Below, piece by piece: positions 17,837 through 20,219 of a stretch of 20,219 bases of DNA (the stretch's first letter is position 1; each line of letters opens with the position of its first letter). A model generated the notes under the pieces. The model saw only the letters and a list, made by a program, of their open reading frames with translations. It did no database searches and was not told the origin of the DNA. The position numbers and the translations under genes are program-made. Source of the DNA: JBEKYH01 sp049511115 (GTDB lineage Bacteria; Planctomycetota; Phycisphaerae; Tepidisphaerales; Tepidisphaeraceae); NCBI GenBank assembly GCA_049511115.1, contig JBEKYH010000043.1, positions 1-20,219 of the forward strand. Reading direction: 5' to 3'.

Positions 17837-18678
17837 AGGAGATCCCGGATTTCCTTGCGCAGCGACCTGAGCATCAGGTATCCCACCAGGCTGGATCCAA
17901 CGGCCCAGGCGAGCATCGCCAGCCACTCCTCACTTGAGGGTGACTGCCCAAACAGAAAAAGACCGCGAATGCCCGCAATGGCCGGCGTCGCCGGGTGCAC
18001 CGCCAGGATCGGCTGCATCCATTGCGGCGCCGTCGCGCTCGGATAGACAATCGGCGTCATCCAGAACAATACCTGTAAAGCCACGCCGACAAGCTGCGCC
18101 AGGTCGGGAAAAAAGACGTTCAGGGTGCCGCACGCCATTCCCAATCCAAACCCCGTTGTTTGCAGGAGCAGCAGGGGCGCCGGCAATAACAACCAGTGCC
18201 AGTTGGGCCTTAGTCCAGCGGCCAGAGATATGGCCAGCAGCAGCACGAAATTCGTCACCAGGCTGAGCGTCGCGGCGGCCGCGGTCTGCGCGACAAACAC
18301 CTGTTCTGGAATAGGCAGCTTCTTGAGGTAGGCGGCGTTGGAGGAAAAGGCCAGACAACACCGGGAAACACACTCACTGAACGCAATCCAGGGAAAAAAG
18401 CCCGCACATAAGTACATCGTGTATGCGAACTTGGAAGTTACTCCCGCCAGCCCGGGGTTAAAGATGGTCGTGAAAACAATGGAATAAATCACGATCATCG
18501 ACAGCGGATGGAAGACGTTCCAAACCACGCCCATTCCCGTCCCGGCGTAACGGTGGCGCATTTCAAAGAAAGCATGGTTCCAGACAAAGCGACGATATTT
18601 GTAAAGCGATGAAAGCAAAACCGGCAATCTTCCTTCCAAAAGTCTGGGAGGGCCTTCAGCCGCTAAAGAATACGGCAA
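17833..18678 (-). CDS. wzm: polysaccharide ABC exporter permease (Wzm-like)
   Basis: The longest frame has 281 residues and starts at TTG 18678 without a ribosome site. An internal TTG near 18620, about 10 nt after GGAAGG, would begin at LLSSLYKYRRFVW and agrees better with homologues. Six hydrophobic segments (about 52-74, 87-107, 128-153, 160-184, 196-214, 253-271) match an ABC-2 type permease. The N-terminal amphipathic stretch has the characteristic FEMRHRYAGTGMGVVWNVFHPL, and the fifth helix contains FWMTPIVYP. It heads the operon and pairs with the Wzt-like ATPase (ATGA overlap) to export an undecaprenyl-linked glycan across the inner membrane. Confidence 0.92.
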   Translation of the reverse strand: MPYSLAAEGPPRLLEGRLPVLLSSLYKYRRFVWNHAFFEMRHRYAGTGMGVVWNVFHPLSMIVIYSIVFTTIFNPGLAGVTSKFAYTMYLCAGFFPWIAFSECVSRCCLAFSSNAAYLKKLPIPEQVFVAQTAAAATLSLVTNFVLLLAISLAAGLRPNWHWLLLPAPLLLLQTTGFGLGMACGTLNVFFPDLAQLVGVALQVLFWMTPIVYPSATAPQWMQPILAVHPATPAIAGIRGLFLFGQSPSSEEWLAMLAWAVGSSLVGYLMLRSLRKEIRDLL

Positions 18679-18755
18679 CCATCTGATCGCGCCGTTTCGG
18701 AGTCCCTAACCCTTACTCTTCTAGCCGCATCTTACCGCTCACCCGCCGCTGGGCA

Positions 18756-20201
18756 ATGCTTCCCACGAAGCTCGCCCCTCAGACGCCGCTCTTCTACCAC
18801 GACAGCAAGACGTTATATTCCGCCGAGAGGTTTATTCTGAACAACGCCTTTTCCAATCCGACGGCAGCGCCGCGATGGAAGCTCTACTTCATCCTGCTGG
18901 TGTTCCTGTCCCTTCTTAGTACGGCGCCGGCATTAGCCCTGGACGAAGCCCCGTCCACAAACGCACCCGCCGCGGCTATCGAGCATTGGCGTGACATGAA
19001 GCTCGGCCTTTTCATCCATTGGGGCCCCTGGTCACAAACCGGCAAGGGATCCATATGGGAAATCACCCACGAAACCGACCCGATAAAGCGGCAGGCATAT
19101 TTCGATTTGCCCAAAACTTTCAACCCCACACGGTTTGACCCCGCCGCATGGGCCTCAATGGCCAAACGTGCCGGCGTGAAGTACGTTGTCTTCACCACCA
19201 AACACCATGACGGCTTCTGCAATTTCGACACGGCAACAACTGATTTTCGCATCACCAACCCGCAATTCCCCTACCACGCGTCGCCCAATGCGGACATCAC
19301 CGCCGCCCTGACTCGGGCATTTCGTGCGGCCGGATTGGGAGTCGGCCTCTACTTCTCCAACCTCGACTGGCATTACCCGGGCAACGGGTTTACCGACCAG
19401 GGCCGCTTGTCCCCCGACTTTCCGCGCCAATCCCCCGCCGCCTGGAATGACTACGTGCAGTTCGAGACCAATCAGGTTCACGAACTCCTGGGCAATTATG
19501 GCAAAATCGACATCTTCTGGTTCGATATTCCCTGGCCCGCGCAAGCGCAAAGTGACTGGCTCCCCATGCTTCGCATGATGCGGCGGCAACAGCCCAATGT
19601 CATCATCGACGACCGCGGCAGCGGCCCGTTCGCTGATTTCAGCACCTACGAACAGGCGGTTCCCGCCGGCGGCGTCCCCGGACCGTGGGAAAGCAATATC
19701 ACCATCAGCGAGGGCGCCGGATTCTGGTACAAAGGCCCCGACGCTCAGTACAAATCCAGCCAGCAATTGATCCGGCTTTTGGCGGACGTTGCCTCCAAGG
19801 ATGGGAACCTGCTCCTCAACATAGGCCCCGGCCCAGACGGCGCCTGGGCTCCGCAGGAGCAACAGCGGCTTTCTGAACTAGGGGATTGGCTCGCCGACAA
19901 CGGCCCAGCCATCTACGGAACGCGCGGCAGCCTGACCGACGCGCAGCCCTCCTGGGGCAGGGTCACCCACAACGGAAAGAAGACTTACCTCATCGTTTTT
20001 GATTGGCCCAAACCCGGCGAGCCGCTGGAATTGGCCAATGGATTGATAGGCGGAGCTCGGAAAGTGGTGCGTGCCTCGTTGTTGAAGCGCGGAACCGAGA
20101 TTGCGTACGGGACGTCTCTGGACGGGTCGACCCTGGACCTGACCCTGCCAGCCACATCGCCGACAGGTGCACCGTCCGTTGTAGTCCTCGATTGTGAATA
20201 G
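18756..20201 (+). CDS. secreted GH29 alpha-L-fucosidase
   Basis: The protein has 481 residues. GH29 features are FIHWGPWSQ (86-94), KRAGVKYVVFTTKHHDGF (137-154, with the paired His150-His151), GLGVGLYFSNLDWHYPG (193-209), and IDIFWFDIPW (251-260). Asp257 there is the expected nucleophile. DGNLLLNIGPGPDGAW (349-364) is also conserved. The acid/base residue is not fixed by motif in this family. A hydrophobic signal segment (about 43-62, ending SLLSTAPALA) indicates export, but 42 residues precede it from ATG 18756, which lacks a clear ribosome site. The true start is probably further downstream. It diverges from the export operon across 77 bp, implying a role in trimming or degrading fucosylated surface or dietary glycan. 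Confidence 0.9.
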   Translation: MLPTKLAPQTPLFYHDSKTLYSAERFILNNAFSNPTAAPRWKLYFILLVFLSLLSTAPALALDEAPSTNAPAAAIEHWRDMKLGLFIHWGPWSQTGKGSIWEITHETDPIKRQAYFDLPKTFNPTRFDPAAWASMAKRAGVKYVVFTTKHHDGFCNFDTATTDFRITNPQFPYHASPNADITAALTRAFRAAGLGVGLYFSNLDWHYPGNGFTDQGRLSPDFPRQSPAAWNDYVQFETNQVHELLGNYGKIDIFWFDIPWPAQAQSDWLPMLRMMRRQQPNVIIDDRGSGPFADFSTYEQAVPAGGVPGPWESNITISEGAGFWYKGPDAQYKSSQQLIRLLADVASKDGNLLLNIGPGPDGAWAPQEQQRLSELGDWLADNGPAIYGTRGSLTDAQPSWGRVTHNGKKTYLIVFDWPKPGEPLELANGLIGGARKVVRASLLKRGTEIAYGTSLDGSTLDLTLPATSPTGAPSVVVLDCE

Positions 20202-20219
20202 ACGCTGTTGCAGCATCAG

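Overview
The window is bacterial: GC-rich, densely coded, with many ATGA/GTGA start-stop overlaps. The lineage can only be suggested. A palindrome of the CCCTCTCC/GGAGAGGG type, several GT2 glycosyltransferases with a sulfotransferase, and a secreted GH29 fucosidase would fit a Verrucomicrobiota/PVC-type or similar environmental bacterium. No marker gene settles this.

Region 1 (1-3092, + strand): the tail of an unidentified gene, a coupled small membrane protein, then a MarR regulator, a DoxX-like membrane protein, a RutE-like FMN nitroreductase and a short-chain dehydrogenase. The MarR gene has a textbook TTGACA-17-TATAAT promoter. A perfect 7-bp inverted repeat covers its -10 box and ends at the start codon, so the transcript is probably leaderless and autoregulated. 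The gene set resembles the quinone/electrophile-stress modules of Bacillus (MhqR/YodB with DoxX and nitroreductase partners).

Region 2 (3093-3573): a 481-bp non-coding gap with a 41-nt 3' half of a tRNA-Val(CAC), running from U33 to the discriminator base and with no 5' half. This is what the distal att site of a tRNA-integrated element looks like. Its orientation would put the element to the left, including region 1.

Region 3 (3574-9208): a coupled minus-strand pair (a beta-hydroxyacid dehydrogenase of the 3-HIBADH/glyoxylate reductase type and an aldo/keto reductase), divergent from a cytoplasmic molybdopterin formate dehydrogenase alpha subunit followed by its usual DUF1641 partner. The FDH carries Cys-Gln where classical FDHs have Sec/Cys-His.

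Region 4 (9209-9805): a gene-free stretch with two palindromic, REP-like elements.

Region 5 (9806-20201): a surface-polysaccharide locus. Two coupled GT2 genes on the + strand converge on a wrecked GT2 gene and a possible methyltransferase remnant. A tightly coupled minus-strand operon reads Wzm permease, Wzt ATPase with a C-terminal glycan-binding domain, a 1156-residue protein fusing sulfotransferase, coiled coil, GT2 and methyltransferase, and a further GT2 enzyme. All its junctions are 4-bp ATGA overlaps. A secreted GH29 alpha-L-fucosidase diverges from it.

The most interesting object is the 1156-residue fusion. With a Wzt that has a glycan-binding domain, it recalls the WbdD principle (a terminal cap plus a coiled-coil ruler read by Wzt), here possibly with sulfate and methyl caps.
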